From positions 36,328,033 to 36,392,032 of the forward strand of contig JAJKFL010000014.1 in assembly GCA_021186555.1 (NCBI GenBank): a DNA stretch of 64,000 nt, written 5' to 3'. How positions within the stretch are numbered: the first letter of the stretch is position 1; every line of letters starts with the position of its first letter. The DNA comes from Reticulitermes speratus (lineage: Eukaryota; Arthropoda; Insecta; Blattodea; Rhinotermitidae). Below, one piece after another: positions 1-14,300 of the stretch. Both the position numbers and the translations under genes were made by a program. The notes under the pieces are model-generated. The model was not told where the DNA came from. It ran no database searches and was given only the letters and a program-made list of their open reading frames with translations.

Positions 1-944
1 AAACTCATCGACAATAATCCATCTTAGGATTAACTATTTGTCACTTAAACACATTTCTATTATATGATGACTATTTTGTAAACAATTATTCTACAGTAAA
101 CTATCCGATAAAAACAAAACCGTTCTTTACATATTAACAATTTATACAAAATTAATTAAATCTGAGTTTCATACTAAAATATAAGTTTTATGTCAATATA
201 CAAGTTAACCTACATTGGTAACATTTATACGAATACTGAACTATAAAGACAATGTAAAGTTTGGGTACCACGTATAAAAATGTGTTTGTGAAGATCTTGA
301 AAATGGCTTCTAACCTGAAATATGTTTGATAAATTTGAAATATAATAAGCTGTTACAGCAACTGTGTACTCTGTTGGTACATACTGATCCAAAAGAAACA
401 GAACATTTTATGAAACTGAAGATATTTTCAATAGCATGGCATGCAAGACAGCATGGGAAGGTGGTATAAGGTTCTGATGGATATTTCAATAGTATAATAT
501 TCAAATCAGCATGTAGTAAGCCACGTCCGGAATCTACAGATAATTATTAGAAATTCTGATAACTTGCGCACAAATTAGAAAACCTGAAAGAGGGGACACT
601 CATATTGCACAAATTCCTCAATCACTGTAACATTTCTAAGATGAACCTGGGAAGTGGATATTCTGATGAAAGGAGGCAACAATGCAGGCCAGCTCTTCAC
701 AGTTCTACAACAGTAGAACAGGATCGATGAAGCGGCTGAGCTATCCTCACCAACTTGCAGCACAAATCTTAGCAAACAGAGAGACAAGACAAATCATGCA
801 CAACACTTACCTGCAAAATGTTTAGCAATTGAGACAAATTGCTCCACTTTTACCTCGATAAACTACACCAAACTGAGTTACAAGTGAATATCAGATTAGA
901 GGTGTACATGGCAGTTTGCAGTCTTCTGGGATGTGACACCATGT

Positions 945-1075
945 ACTTCCATACAGTCTATCAGGTTAACAGACAGAGCAGAATCCTCCAAAATGATGGT
1001 ACCTATCTACCATCTACACGAAAGTGCCACGTTCTACCAAACTACATGGTGTTACATTAAAGATCATAATTTTAC
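945..1075 (+). repeat. Dispersed repeat fragment (insect RFEVF-type)
   Basis: Contains atcctccaaaatgatggtac followed by ctaccaaactacatggtgtt. Related text recurs at 14280-14405, 29325-29450 and 32925-33060. At 14280-14405 the opposite strand reads [20 protein letters not shown], a remnant peptide common in Blattodea repeats. It is a decayed fragment, not a gene. Confidence 0.6.
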
Positions 1076-1139
1076 AAGTCAGTATGTTTGAAAACTGGCA
1101 CTATGAGATTTGAGCTGCTCTATTCCTCCATTACACAAC

Positions 1140-1590
1140 ATATTCTACCCTTGATTTCAGGCTTCCGCCGCGATGTTGATGTAATCTGTGGTCTTTTGGG
1201 TTATTTTATTCCTATTGTTTTTTCTACTTTTATTTCCCTGGTCCTTGTATGTTACTCTTTCATTCATTTCCGGCCGCTTCACTTTTAGTGTCGCTGCATT
1301 CCAGACATATTTCTCCCATTTCTCACCCTGCCGCAGTACAACATATTGTGACCTTGCATCCAAACCCCCCCCCCCCCCACCCACCCTCTCATCCTATTGG
1401 CCATTGTCACATCACACGGCTCCCTACCCCGCCTTGCTGCCAAGTTTCCTTGTCACAAGCTTTCTTTCCATCTTGGAATCTTGACCCATGAAGATGGGAC
1501 CGACACATTGTCCCGAAACATCGGTAAATAATTACCACACGACGCAATGTAATTACCCAAAAGACCACAGATAACATATTCTAGATTTGA
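1140..1590. repeat. Foldback-type repeat with degenerate hammerhead
   Basis: The arm at 1155-1205 (cttccgccgcgatgttgatg...ctgtggtcttttggg) is mirrored by cccaaaagaccacagat at 1556-1572, so the ends are inverted. The same arm sequence occurs beside the hammerhead-like pair at 47545-47730 (cgacatcgcgacggaagcct). The middle has a C tract (1368-1378). Confidence 0.55.
1482..1527 (+). ncRNA. Degenerate hammerhead-like motif (second subfamily)
   Basis: ACC helix I, a CATGAAGA core variant, extra T, GGGAC..GTCCC helix II, GAAACATC and GGT. The core has an extra base, so activity is unlikely. It resembles the pair at 47573-47660. Confidence 0.45.
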
Positions 1591-2673
1591 TTATGGGGGA
1601 AACTAAATTTGCATTAAAAACGGCAGTTGTGACCATAAGCCCAATCCCTTTTATGTGAATGGTTTCAGGTGTGAAAAGCTATATGAGGAGAAACACTTGT
1701 AAAAGTGGTGCTGAATTCCCTCTGAAACACACATAAAAGTCTCTCATTCATTCCATGTGCCTGTAAACGTGGTTTAGTTCAAGTACTTTTCTGATGCATT
1801 TTAGCAACTTGGCACCATAAATAATTCAGTATATGTTACAATAAGTAAAGTTTACTAGCACTCCTTTTTATGCAAATTGTTTTTATCTATTATGGAGCAG
1901 TTTTTGGAGTATGTGGAAAAGTAGAATTTGGAACACTTTGTACAGAACACATGAGGAATAAATGAATTCATAACAACTTCTTATTAAACAAAAATATTTC
2001 AAGCATAGTTCCTTTGGCAGCTTGTGTTTCACTTTGTGATGTTGACAGCAGCAAGCAACAGAAATATTCAGGTCATGCCTGATAGAACTTCTTTCCCAAC
2101 CAGAATCATTCTCATTCAATACTACTGCTGCTTTGCAATGTCTGAACACTCGTGACAGTTTTTTGGCACCTAATATTTTTACCAATCCAGTGTCTCTGTC
2201 ATCAGATTCAGCATATTCATCCTTGCAAAGTTTAATTAGTTCTTCATTTGATACTTTTCTTCAGTACATTTGGTGGCTTAATCAAAGTTAGTGAAATCAT
2301 GCACAAACTTTAGCAGCAAGGCTTTCCACACACCATTCATATTTTTTTGACTTTGTCCCAGAACAAAGGAATATTATCTAATTTTCAGTTTTATGTAGTA
2401 TTTCACCATTCGCAAGCTTTCACCATGTGATTCTCAAACAATGTATCTCGTGACAAATTTTAAACGTATGTCATGAAAGTGGCTAATATACCTTGGTCCA
2501 CCAGCTGGCAGATCGAGGTGGCATTGGGAGGCAAGAAAGCCATAACCAAAACCATGTATATGTAGAAACTTCAGTTTGATATCACCTTCAACATTACCAA
2601 GAAGTAAAGTGAGATAGGCTTTAAATAATTTGAAGCCTGGTGCTTGCATTTCTTCCCTACAAATACAATTCTT

Positions 2674-2712
2674 CTTTTTCTTTCTTTCTTTCTTTCTTTC
2701 TTCTCCTTCTTA
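2674..2712. repeat. CTTT microsatellite
   Basis: Imperfect run of tttctttc tetramers followed by cttcttctcc. Confidence 0.85.
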
Positions 2713-5096
2713 AGTCTTTGGCTTTACATTCTGGATGACAGAAAAGCTCAAACTCATGTTTCAGCAGCTGCATTTAGCTTCTCTTTTGGAGAAGAGTTGT
2801 ACTCACAGCTGATAAAGATAAATTCAAAGCTGTACACGTATCCTTATTACAATAACCACATTCAATATACCCTATGATGTCACGTTCCTGGGCTTCACTT
2901 AATGGCACTCTCATTTGCTCAGCATTATCACACTGGACATTATTTGCAATATATTCTGTAGTCAGGTTTCATGAAATAATGCTGATGAACATGATGAAAG
3001 GTATCAAAGCAGAAGCACTTGTGTAAATGCTACAAATACCAGACCCATGCTGAGCAATGAAATCATGTGTGAGTGAAACGGTACAAGAGAAACGTAATGC
3101 AATACGTTTGCTGGAGCTAATATAAGTTGGGGGAGTTCACTTGTCTAACAAAAATAATGTGTGCATATACTGCTCATTTACGAAAACACTCATTTAATGA
3201 GGTAAAAGTGTAAAAAGATTTAATCGTAAAATCGGATGATTAGAGCATTGCTTTCTCTCAGCTGCAGTTTGTAAACATATGATTTATTATGACAAAACAG
3301 ATGCTTATCCACAGTTCCACAACAGTTATCACCTGAGAAAGTAACACATACATGACATCCATGCACACAGCAAGTACTTCACCATGCCGGCCGGGACATT
3401 GTGTGGGAAACAGCAACAGTAGTTGGTTAATATTCAAAACCATAAAACCAGAATCATCTAACCCACCAGACTATGTCCTCCAAGTCTGTAAATATGCCTT
3501 GCACTGTATTAAACCCTGCTATGCTGACTGCTCAAGACATAGCACAAGAGGCACACCCACCACCTCCTCAAAGTTTAGAACTAAACCCAGTGTGAGAAAA
3601 ACAAGTACTTCAGCAAAATTTGCCATAGTTCTTGAAATAAGTGTATCTGCATGCAATGTAAACAAATCACAAACCATGCAGTCACTACATACAGATGCCA
3701 CCCCAAAACTTGAGATGCATGGGGACCAAGCACTTACCTGCATCAAGCTGTCAACAGACCTCAGTGCATCTGCCTGACAATTGGCACTCCATTCACCGAG
3801 TAAAAACAGCATTAGGAACTTATAAAAATGAAAATAAATACTGTTAGCAAATAAACAAACCACATACTCTGAAGGAAGCCATGAAATAAATAAAGAAAGA
3901 AATAAAAAAAGGAATAAAAAGAATAACAAAAAGAAATAAAACTGCAAAATAGTCATGCAGACTGGAGGAAAGAACAAGTGAGTACATCACAGAAATGTTC
4001 AACCCATAACCTGCCTCTACAATCTGATGGACAACACCTCAAGTAACAATTTAGCAATTTTGAATGTGTGTATTCTGTTACAGTTCCCCGGCCAGTTTTA
4101 TTATGAGGGGTCATTATTTACATGGAGTTGGATTATTGTAAGGTAAAATAAATTATATGGAATTGAATTTATGTAGTTAATGGAGTTGACTGTGGGGAGG
4201 TAATACTTGAAGAAATGTCCAAGTTTTACGGGTGGAAAATTTTATTATGATTCAAACAAATTTACAAATTGTACACGTACAACAAGGAATAGTAGATTTT
4301 ATGTAAGATTTGAGTTTTATGGATATCACAATGCAAGTTGTGTTATTACACTTCCATAAGCACCTTGTTTAACACTGATTCAAGTTGGTAACATTCTCCA
4401 TTTAAATGATAATGACGACGACAGATTGCAACAGGTTCTTTCTGTGATTCAATTAAGAGTGAATAAAAGTCTAAAAATAATATATATTAGTATGCTACAA
4501 AACTGCAGCAGGAGTGAGCGATGCAAGCTAACTGAATCAGTAATGCCTAACGTGCATGCTTCTGTGAAAACAAAGTACAGAAAAAGGGGGTGCCACATTA
4601 CTTTGATGTCACAACTTTAACAACCAGGCCCTCACTTTTTCAAAATTACCAAATGTTTAAATGGCACTCCACTCCTACTTCATGCAAAATACTCAAAGCC
4701 TCATGTTATGGGGAACAGTCCCCTGCACCAGTACTGACTGCCCCATCACAGAAAGAGTTTATAAGGAATAAATACTGTTACATCCAAATGCAGTAAAAAT
4801 TGGTCCTTTACAATGTTGATTGTAATTATGTCCCTCATAAATTGACCAGAAAGTCACAGAAGTGTCACAAGACATGAAGTTACAATAAATACTGACTATG
4901 TGTTATTCTGGTCCACCCACTGAGTAATCTGATTTTCCCCAACCCTCTGAAGTGTGACCGGTACACCATGCTAGAAGCTTTCCGACTTAACGAGCCCACC
5001 CTGGTCCCCTTGCTGGTGAACATCTGAGTAGTACTCGATGTGGTGCATGGTGGTAGTGGTGGTGGGTGTACAGTGGGGGGCGACGTCCTCGCTTAC

Positions 5097-5333
5097 CTGA
5101 CTGTGGGACACGCTGTCAGGTATGGGTAGAGGCTTCGCCACGCCAATTCGTACAACTCCCTTGGGGGCTCCTTTCAGTGCCTGGACAGCTTGATCTAGAG
5201 ATGCATTCTCCAATCCAGTGTCATTGACAAATAGCAGGCGATCACCTGGGATAAGACGGCCATCAACCTGAGCAACACCACCTGGCACAAGGCTCCGGAT
5301 CACTATCACTGTTTCATTGGGATTCATCGGGTC
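5097..5333 (-). CDS. Patj: Patj exon: second half of PDZ5
   Basis: 237 nt, 79 codons, phase 0 at both ends, acceptor TTTCAG, donor GTAAGC. It carries [40 protein letters not shown] and [20 protein letters not shown], completing PDZ5 of the PATJ/MPDZ type, then [14 protein letters not shown]. Reading through the donor stays open for about 41 codons to a stop at 4971, so a retained-intron C-terminus is formally possible, but the donor is good and more PDZ domains are expected. Confidence 0.94.
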
Positions 5334-8300
5334 CTGAAAACAGTCACATCCCTGTGAGAACACTTCATGACAACCGCCTCCCTAGACACAAAGCCATCCT
5401 GATAGGGATACAGAGGACAAGCTGTGAGGTACCAGTGAGGTGGGATGGAACAATTCATGGAGTGTAGAAATGTACAGAGGCCCTACCAGGAGCATGCAGT
5501 TCTTGAGGAAGCAAACTGTAACAATATGTATTCCAAATATTTTGCTAGCTCCATCTCTATAACTTTCTACACTCAAATGTGTAATCAACATAGAAATATG
5601 CTTATCTTCCAAACAATGGTTTTATTTGAGGTTCATAGTTGAATATCAGAGAAAACAAATTACATTTTAATTGATAAAAACATAGATATTTAAAACACGC
5701 CACTTCACGACTACCATTGGTCTCAATGCTGTGACAGCATTCCCAAATACACACCACAAATTACACTCAAAATACTGAGCGGCTCAAGTAGAGAACCTTT
5801 CAACACCTTGAGGCCCAAATGACACGTGAAAATGTGAACATTTTATGCTGCAGATAAGCAATGCTACTGAATGTACAGACCAACAGGAAGATGTTAAAAT
5901 GGCCACAACTATGCTGAGGCCACACAAAGAAGTGCCATGGATGGTGAAGACAATGGTGCTCAAGGTTTCCCCCTCTCTGCCTACTACTGTATTCCCCTCC
6001 AACTCCGTCCTACATAGTTTTTGTCATAATGAAGATAATCATGTGGTTATTACAGCTAACATTCCTGTGAACAAATTGGCTTGTGTAGAGGAAAGTATGC
6101 TGGATGGGGAAGTGTAAAAGCTTGAAGAGTGATGTAGAGAGAATCAATCCACGAGACATTTCTCTGTGGCCTTAGAACGGTTGTGCAAATGTGTTATGCT
6201 ACACTTCTCTGAAATTCGGTCTGGAGAGGCACAGAGATTCAAGTCATACACTGCTCATAAGAGACATAAGTCAGACAATGCTAATACATACGCAACAAGT
6301 CTGACAGTGGTGACACTCTGTCACTTCATCAATGGTATGACAAATCAAACCTCAGACTCAACACTGGGCAATACTATACACACAACTGTGATCTGACTTA
6401 CACATTAGCCTTCAACAGTCTAGCATCCCATGCACGGGACACACGTACAGCTGGGGCCCAAAAACTTATTTTATATATTTAGGCAAAAATGAAACATACT
6501 GCATTTTTAAAACATGCTGCACAATCTCAGCTCTTTTTCTCACAAAATGCTGTATATTTCATGATTTTATCATTTTTGGTTCATACAATATTCATGTTTT
6601 ACATAAATCATGCACTACAATTTAAATGTCCACCCCTGGCTGTTAAAGGACATACAGCGACTCGTGACAACAGCTCTTCCCTCAATCATTTGTTGCACAG
6701 AGAATCCTCAGCCCTGCTTATAGTGTAACTGAATCCACCAATTACACATGCATCCACATTATATCTTAAGTTAAGGTACATTTAACCCTCTTAGAGCCAG
6801 GCTGTGAGCGTAGGTTACGCAAAAAATTGACAACCTGTCAAAATAGAAAAACATCAAGATATACACTCAGTAAAAGAGTCACACCATTCAATAATGTAAT
6901 TGCTGCTGAAATCTTATGGATGAAAACGAAGCTTAACACACTTAAAATGGTGGCTGATACATCACCCGATCGCATAATGTGCAACAGCACTAGTGGCCGA
7001 TTTTTCAGCAACCTGACACTACGAGGGTTAAAGTAGCTCTTGAACTTTATGTCAACTTGTGTGAGCCTGCAAGGCCAGATGTGGCATCACTTGCCTCAGA
7101 TAACTGTGAATGTCAAGCTGATTACAGAAATTCATTACACATTCACACATAACATGCAAATAAAGAAACAGCAAGAGGTCCACATTAACCATCCCTACCC
7201 TGTCAGAAGGCATCTAATTTTATCATACTTTTATACAGGTCCACTGCTGTAAGTCCATTAATAAAAACGAGCTGTGTTAAAAGGATATTTCATTGTAATA
7301 CTTCATTTTTTAAAACACAGTGGACTGCAACAAGTAAAAGTATTTTATGAATTGACAGCCACACTGTGACTTTTGTCTCTGTTCATCAAATTATAGGATA
7401 TCTCGTCCAGATGTTCACATATGGGAACAATCACATGGCACAAATTTCATATTTTCCCATTCTAAAATGTAACTTATAAATTTTTGCACAGTATAATTGG
7501 CTGGTATGGAGTGATGACGGAAAACCAAAAGGCCTGGAAAAGGTTAACAAGGGATGTGTACAACTAAGTCCTCACCGATTCTTTTTAAACCCTATGAGGA
7601 TGACAAATCCCTGCCCTAAAGCAAAATGACCAAGCTGTATAACCCCACATTCAGAAATTTCAGAGAACATTGAACAGGAAACTGTGCTTTGATTATCACT
7701 GATGTTTCTTTGTTCGTACTGATCAGGGTCAGTATCTAAGAGTTAAGGTGTGTGACTTCTGAGATAAAGGTAACAGGTTCACACCTTGTGGAGGTGTCTG
7801 TTCTGTTTTCTTAACTTGCACACTTTTTATTTCATGGTTTTCATGACTACTTCATTTTCCTTTATATTATTTCAATGCTAATTTGCTGTAAACATGTACA
7901 CTTCATGGAAAACTGATTGTAAGAATACTGTTGACTGTTTTTTGTACACAATATTTAGCAACTAATTCATCATAGATAAATAATATATAAAAAATGCAGT
8001 TGAACATATTATTATTATTATTATTACAAAAACAATAACTTTTTTTTTATAGAACTGCTACTTTTGAACCAACTGGGTCATGACCTGGATTGTAAAATGC
8101 ATAAAAGGATTAATTTCAATACCATTTCAATTTAAATTCAAGCAACATAACTGTGAGGAAGATATTTCTATCCTTTTATACATTCTATAGGTCTGATGAA
8201 CCAGATGCACTAAAACATGTAGTAACTTATACAAACAACAGCTGTTGTTTTTGTAATAAAAACAGTTGTGTTGGACTGTGTTATTTATATACAGTGTACT

Positions 8301-11300
8301 GTCCCCTAACCGGTTTGCAGATTATCCGTGCATGATCTTAAGTTCCTGATGACTAATGAAAGGTGTGAAATACTGTGATTTAGCAATGAGTACTCGAACA
8401 AAATCCTCAACACAAACAAAAATCAGAGACTATTTATGTAAACATTGTCTACTCGTAAGCCATGTATGTATTTTGTATATAAGAAATAAATTAGTTTCAT
8501 TTTTGTTCATGGCTCAATAAAGTATATCTTTGATCATCTGTGTTTCTCAACTATCTGTGCCCCCCCCCCCACCCACAACTCCAGATTATCAAGACTTTAC
8601 TGTACTATTAATTTATGAAATGTAACGGAGTGTTAGTCTTCATTTGTAATTGTTGCTTCATCTCCATAAGGGAGAAATTATTTTCACAGTATTTGTAATA
8701 GTGCAGCTGAACACTTCATGCATATAGCCAGTAACTACATGCATCAAATTTGCTGCATAGCCATATACCTCTGTGCGGGAATTCTCATTCATCCCTTGCT
8801 CCTTATGGTTCACTTTCTATGACAGGTACCATCATCATTACTGTACAACTTCAGAAACAACAGTCAATGGACAAGTGGAATAAACTGGTGTAAAAAATAT
8901 GTTTGCAAAACAACAATAAACATACAGTAGAACCCTGTTAAGAAGTCTTTCAAGGGACCAGAGGATTAGGGACTCCTTAAGCGGCAAGACTTATTAAGCA
9001 ATTATTAAAAGCAATAGGATTTCGGGACTTTAAAAATCAGACTTCTTACAGGGGAAAACTTCTTATGTGGGTTCTACTGTATTACTTTATAACCATCAAC
9101 CTAATCTACATGTAGGTAGAAAAAAACTGGACTATCAGAAAATGGCATCACATTTGTGTATGTGTACATTTTGTCAATAAAATGTAAAAGAAATATCTGA
9201 CTATAATAGTATTTCTAAAGGGTATATTAATATTGCAAGTTAGCACTGAAATGAATAAATAAAAAATAAACAATACAGTAATAGAATATGAAATACAAAA
9301 TTTATACATTAAAACCAAAAAAAGACACTTGGATGTCCTGCACCTTGTACTCTAGGTTACCAACCCTAACAACTGAGTGAAGAAATCAGCAGTGATAAGC
9401 ACGGTACAAAACTTCCCTCTCAATTTTCTCTGAAAATTTGTGAATATGCGGTTGCACTGCTTGGTGAGTTTGCTTTAGGGCTGGTATTCCTTGCACTCAA
9501 GAGAGTTTCCAAAGAATTGGTGAGGACTCAATTGCGGTCCCTGTGTAAGAACTGCACCAACTCTCACACATCTTGGGTAATGAACTGCACTTACAATTCA
9601 TGCATGTCTCAGGTCAATAACTGCACTTACAATTCATGCATGTCTCAGGTCAATAACTGCACTTACAATTCATGCATGTCTCAGGTCAATAACTGCACTC
9701 ACAATTCATGCATGTCTCAGGTCAATAACTGCACTCACAATTCATGCATGTCTCAGGTCAATAACTGCACTTACAATTCATGCATGTCTCAGGTCAATAA
9801 CTGCACTTACAATTCATGCATGTCTCAGGTCAATAACTGCACTAACAATTCATGCATGTCTCAGGTCAATAACTGCACTCACAATTCATGAATGACTCAG
9901 GTCAAGAAATGTACTTACAATTCATGCAAGTCTCAGGACAAACACTGCTAAGGACTAAAGCCTGAACTCACAATTCATGCACATCATGCCAATTCAGTTT
10001 GTTGCTATTCTTTATGACCAACAAATAAAACTACTCACAATGTAGTCTTCCAGGTTTCAACACCATGCAGTCAAGTATGCTGACACTGATGGTTTGGGAG
10101 AACATGCCACCCTCTGCCTTTAGAGAGAAGAAACTGGGTCCACATTAATGTTGAAATGACTAGGGTGCGGATGTGTTTTAATTATGCAGGCAGGTTGCAA
10201 GGAATGTGGCCAGTAAGAACCTCAGGAAGTGGAGACAGGATATACACTTCTGTATGGGCCAAAAGCAACTGCAAAAGTTAAGACACCAGAGTGCATAACA
10301 CTCCATCCCCTTCATCTCTTCAGATACTCCCCATGATTCTGATTGCCCTCATCTGTTGCAACCTGCCCACACAATTACACCACACCCTAACTCTAATCAC
10401 TTTAGTGTCAACTTGGACCCTGCTCCTTCACAGAGTAAGACAAAGGCAGCATGTTACCCAAAACACTGTCAGCATATGTAACTGCACAGTGTCAAAACCC
10501 ACAAGCCTATAATCTGAACAATACCTACTATGAAAACCTCAAAACTTACATAAAATAAAAAGACTAACAAACATAGCAACATAACACCTGCATCATTACC
10601 ACACACTTGCTAATTCAAAGAACAAATTCCCAGTCATCTCCTCTCCCTTTCAGAAGGGGAGGTCGACCTATCCCTAGTAGTTAAACTGAAGCTTTCACTG
10701 AAAACCTGAGATAATTTCTTCTTTGTTGATATGAATACTAAAATACCAGGCAATGCAAAACTGAATTCCTTTCTGATATAAATACTGTACTATGAGGCAC
10801 TGCTATGCTGCATTTTTTGCAATTTTGCACCTTTCATGTCTCATTATTAAACTTACTGTAGATACAGTAAAAGCTGGTTTATCCGGCACCTCTGGGACCA
10901 AAGTGTTGTTAGATATTGTAATTTTACCTAACGTATCTTGGTGTATCTAGCCATCTCATGGACAGACCTAACCTTTTAATTTGTCACTTGATATCCTGTC
11001 CTGTGTTCCTGCTTCACTTTCTATTTCCCTTTTATCACTACCTACATAACATGGTGTACATATAACATAAAGAAAAGTAGCAAGGCACCAATTTCTCACT
11101 CCTTCAGTCATCATATTCACAACATTTAATTACATACACAATTTGCTGTTGCTATCTTAACTGTTCCCTTATGTCAATTTACCCTGTCAATAGCCTTTCT
11201 TGATCAACTTACAAACTTAAACTTCACTGGTTATCAAAAAAAATTAACTTCAGTTCTTTGTTTCCGTCCTACATTTCACGTCACCGATTTGATGCCTCTA

Positions 11301-14300
11301 CTTCCACCACGGATGCCGCCAGATCCCCTGCTTCCACTCCCCCCACCCAGCCCCGGCTTTCTCATGGATATAATTGGAGAATTTACACGCAACTTACAAG
11401 CTTTCTTGAATATCTGGTGCATGTCTGCTTGCTTTGTACAGTCTTTTCATTTCTGCAGAAAATTGAAATGCAAAATATGTTACTTCATTGCCTTCTGGGC
11501 TGAGTAACATGCTGCTAGGCTGTAAAATAGTGCAACCATCACCTACTCCACCCATTCAGAACCAGGACACACATGGCTGGGTGCTGATGGTAGATGGAAT
11601 AGTGAAATGTGATGGGCCTCTGTCAATTTCCGGTTAACAGAGCTTTCCAGATCATCCAGTGCCACATAAACCAGCTTTCATTCTATACAGCATATTATAT
11701 TACACTAACTAACCAACTAACTCCCATGTTCTTGCACATTCTCAGCCGACGTTCCTCCCTTAGAGTGAGATACGAAGTTTTACATCCATGTAAAAAAAAT
11801 TATGATTCTGTAGATTTTAATCTTTATGTTGTTAGGCAGGAAATGGGAAGACAAAAGTTTCTGGATCATACGGTGGTAGGCACTGCTTGAATTTAACCCG
11901 CTCTTAATTTCTTCGTGCCTCTAATTTTAATTTGTTAGTGTCATGCCCAAACACTTGAACTTGGGCACATAATCAAAGGATTTACTGGCTATTTTTTTTT
12001 AGCTATTTTGTGTTGTAATTTTGTACTACATTCTGTTAATGGCACGCAAAAATACACTAAGTTTTCTCAGAATTCACTCCTAGACCACCCTCCTTACTAG
12101 AAACTGATACAGCCTGAATGCTTTTCTCTATAGTATTTATGTTTTTGTGCATAATTATAAATTACTATTTACTTCTTTCCTTTTGTTATATTTACACAAT
12201 ATTAATAAATGCTTAAAATGGGACTTTTATGAATCAACAAGACAGATACTTTATACTCTGTACAAATTTTCTGTATAAGACATCTGTAAGACATTTGATA
12301 AGGTTGGATGCAGACAAGAAGCTACAATGGACCATCATGAACCCAATTATACATCTGAAACAAATTTTGATGAAGATACCCAATACAAGACTTCATCACA
12401 ATCTATTTAGCTTCAGAGATGAAACATGTGATAAAACACTCAGTGTCTATCTGAATACTAAAGAGAAAGAAGCACAATACAGCATCTACAAAACATGTTT
12501 GGCGTTTCAAAGTGTTATATTTTCACAACCATGACACAAATTAATGAAAACCAAAATGAAAATGACAACACACTCACAATTTGTCTTGATAAAATTCCAC
12601 ATGTGCATGCCTTGTAAGATGGCAGATATCAGAACAGCATTCCTTCCTTCTGAGGCTACCATAATGAGGACCACTTACCTTGATATGCCCAAAAACTATG
12701 TTTTTCCACAAGCAGAAGAAGAGGAAGGTGAAACTGTCCAGTAACATGTTGCACTGCCCCCTTTTAGCAACTTTCTCTGACCTGCTCTAAGTGAAAAGTT
12801 CCCAGCTTTCTACATCGCTGGACTTAATGTCTATGCTTTTCTTTTCTGTGGGTAGAAATGCAGTTCATGGAACCAGTGGACAGCATTGAAACATTAGAAC
12901 ACACAATTATGGCAGCTATTAGAACCATACCATCAGAAATGCTCAAACAGAATATCATTCTCATACTGGTATTTCCCACACTGCAGAAATTGCACACGTG
13001 GAACTTTCTCACTGCAAATTCCAAGCGTCTTGTCATTTTCATTTTTTTTTTATTGTATCACGGTTACGAAAATATAAAAGTAAAATACCAGATATATTTT
13101 GTGGATATCCTGTACTAAAATAAGCTTTGGAATCATGTCCCATCTCACGCTTTGTATTATTGGTGTTGAGTCTTCAGAGTCTATTGCAAGACAGCAAGTC
13201 AGATATTCCTTCTTAAGTCACCATTTCCTATTCAGCAAATTACATTCTCCCACTTTCATTCTGTACACAACTACCTTTATCAAAACAACAAAACCCATAA
13301 CCTGAAATCTAACTTTCTGCCACTGCCACTGTCACTGCCCCTTGCTATTTTCTGTGCTTTCAAATGAGAACAACACATAATTTCAAGTTGGTATGGAAGA
13401 TCAGAGAGTGCTTCATTTTACGAACATTTCACAGTAACCAGAGAAAAATACTGTTTGTGTTGATACGCAACAAACATCTACAATGACACTGATATCATTA
13501 CGACTGCCAATAATAAAACCAGAGGCCAGGTTCATGAAAATTATATGGTCCCTGGTGGTCACACCAACAGCAATGAGTGTGTGACAGGAGGAGGTAACAC
13601 TAGACACCAAGAGTTTGGATGAACCCAGTGCCTTCATCTTCAGGATTCTTCATTATGAACACAGTCCCACAAACTAAAAATTCTTTATACCAAATTGGTA
13701 CAAACATTCACTGACCAACAATTATATAGAATTTCAGATTCACAAGCCCACATACCAATAACAGAAACCCACAACCGACTGCTATTCATGTAAGAACTTT
13801 AGTATTTATCTTAATAAGCTACTAATGGCTTCAAAACTAAGCAGTTCTTTTGATCAACTCACACCAACAAACGCACCAAAACAAGTTTGTCACTGATTTC
13901 TTTATTAAAAGATTACCCCAATACGCATTTCGGCACTTCTATATTGCCATCATCATGGGGGTCGTTGAAGTTTGTACACAGACCAATGTTCTTAAGTTAC
14001 ATCAGAACAGTTGAGTCAATATTCGTTATTACCACTTTGTATAAAATTGTTTTGGTGCATTTGTTGGTGTGAGTTGATCAATTGTACAATAATGCACGGT
14101 AAATATAACGTGAAGTTAAGCAGTTCTTATTATTTTAACTAGCAGTCCATCTACCATCCTTGTGTTGACCCATCTGACCATGCCTCACGGCAGCTTAGAC
14201 TGCTTCTTTAATAAATATACCACGGACACAAACAGGATACAATACTTTAAAATTCAGTACTCTTTTACCCTCATGACAAAGGCAGCAGATTCCTCCAAAA

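Larger units (their letters stand above)
1..5096. other. Sequence downstream of the last visible Patj exon; no confident gene
   Basis: AT-rich. I see a dispersed-repeat fragment (945-1075), a hammerhead-bearing foldback (1140-1590), a CTTT microsatellite (about 2676-2702) and low-complexity T- and A-rich stretches (3830-3960). On the minus strand 1883-2250 is open for about 120 codons (VSNEELIKLCKDEYAESDD...) with no family I recognise; it may be a transposon fragment. If the gene continues leftwards, this is mostly intron. Confidence 0.6.

Noticed and set aside
590..900. Minus-strand exon-like stretches with donors (GTAAGT at 810, CAG/GTTC at about 647)
   Set aside because: The encoded residues match no PDZ or other domain I know; splice-like sites occur often by chance.
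8185..8215. Another hammerhead (CTGATGA ... AAAACATGTAGT)
   Set aside because: GAAAC is AAAAC, helix II does not form and helix I does not pair; too weak to count.
9517..9891. 124-codon open frame [12 protein letters not shown] repeat
   Set aside because: Produced by the 36-bp tandem repeat; no splice-compatible neighbours.
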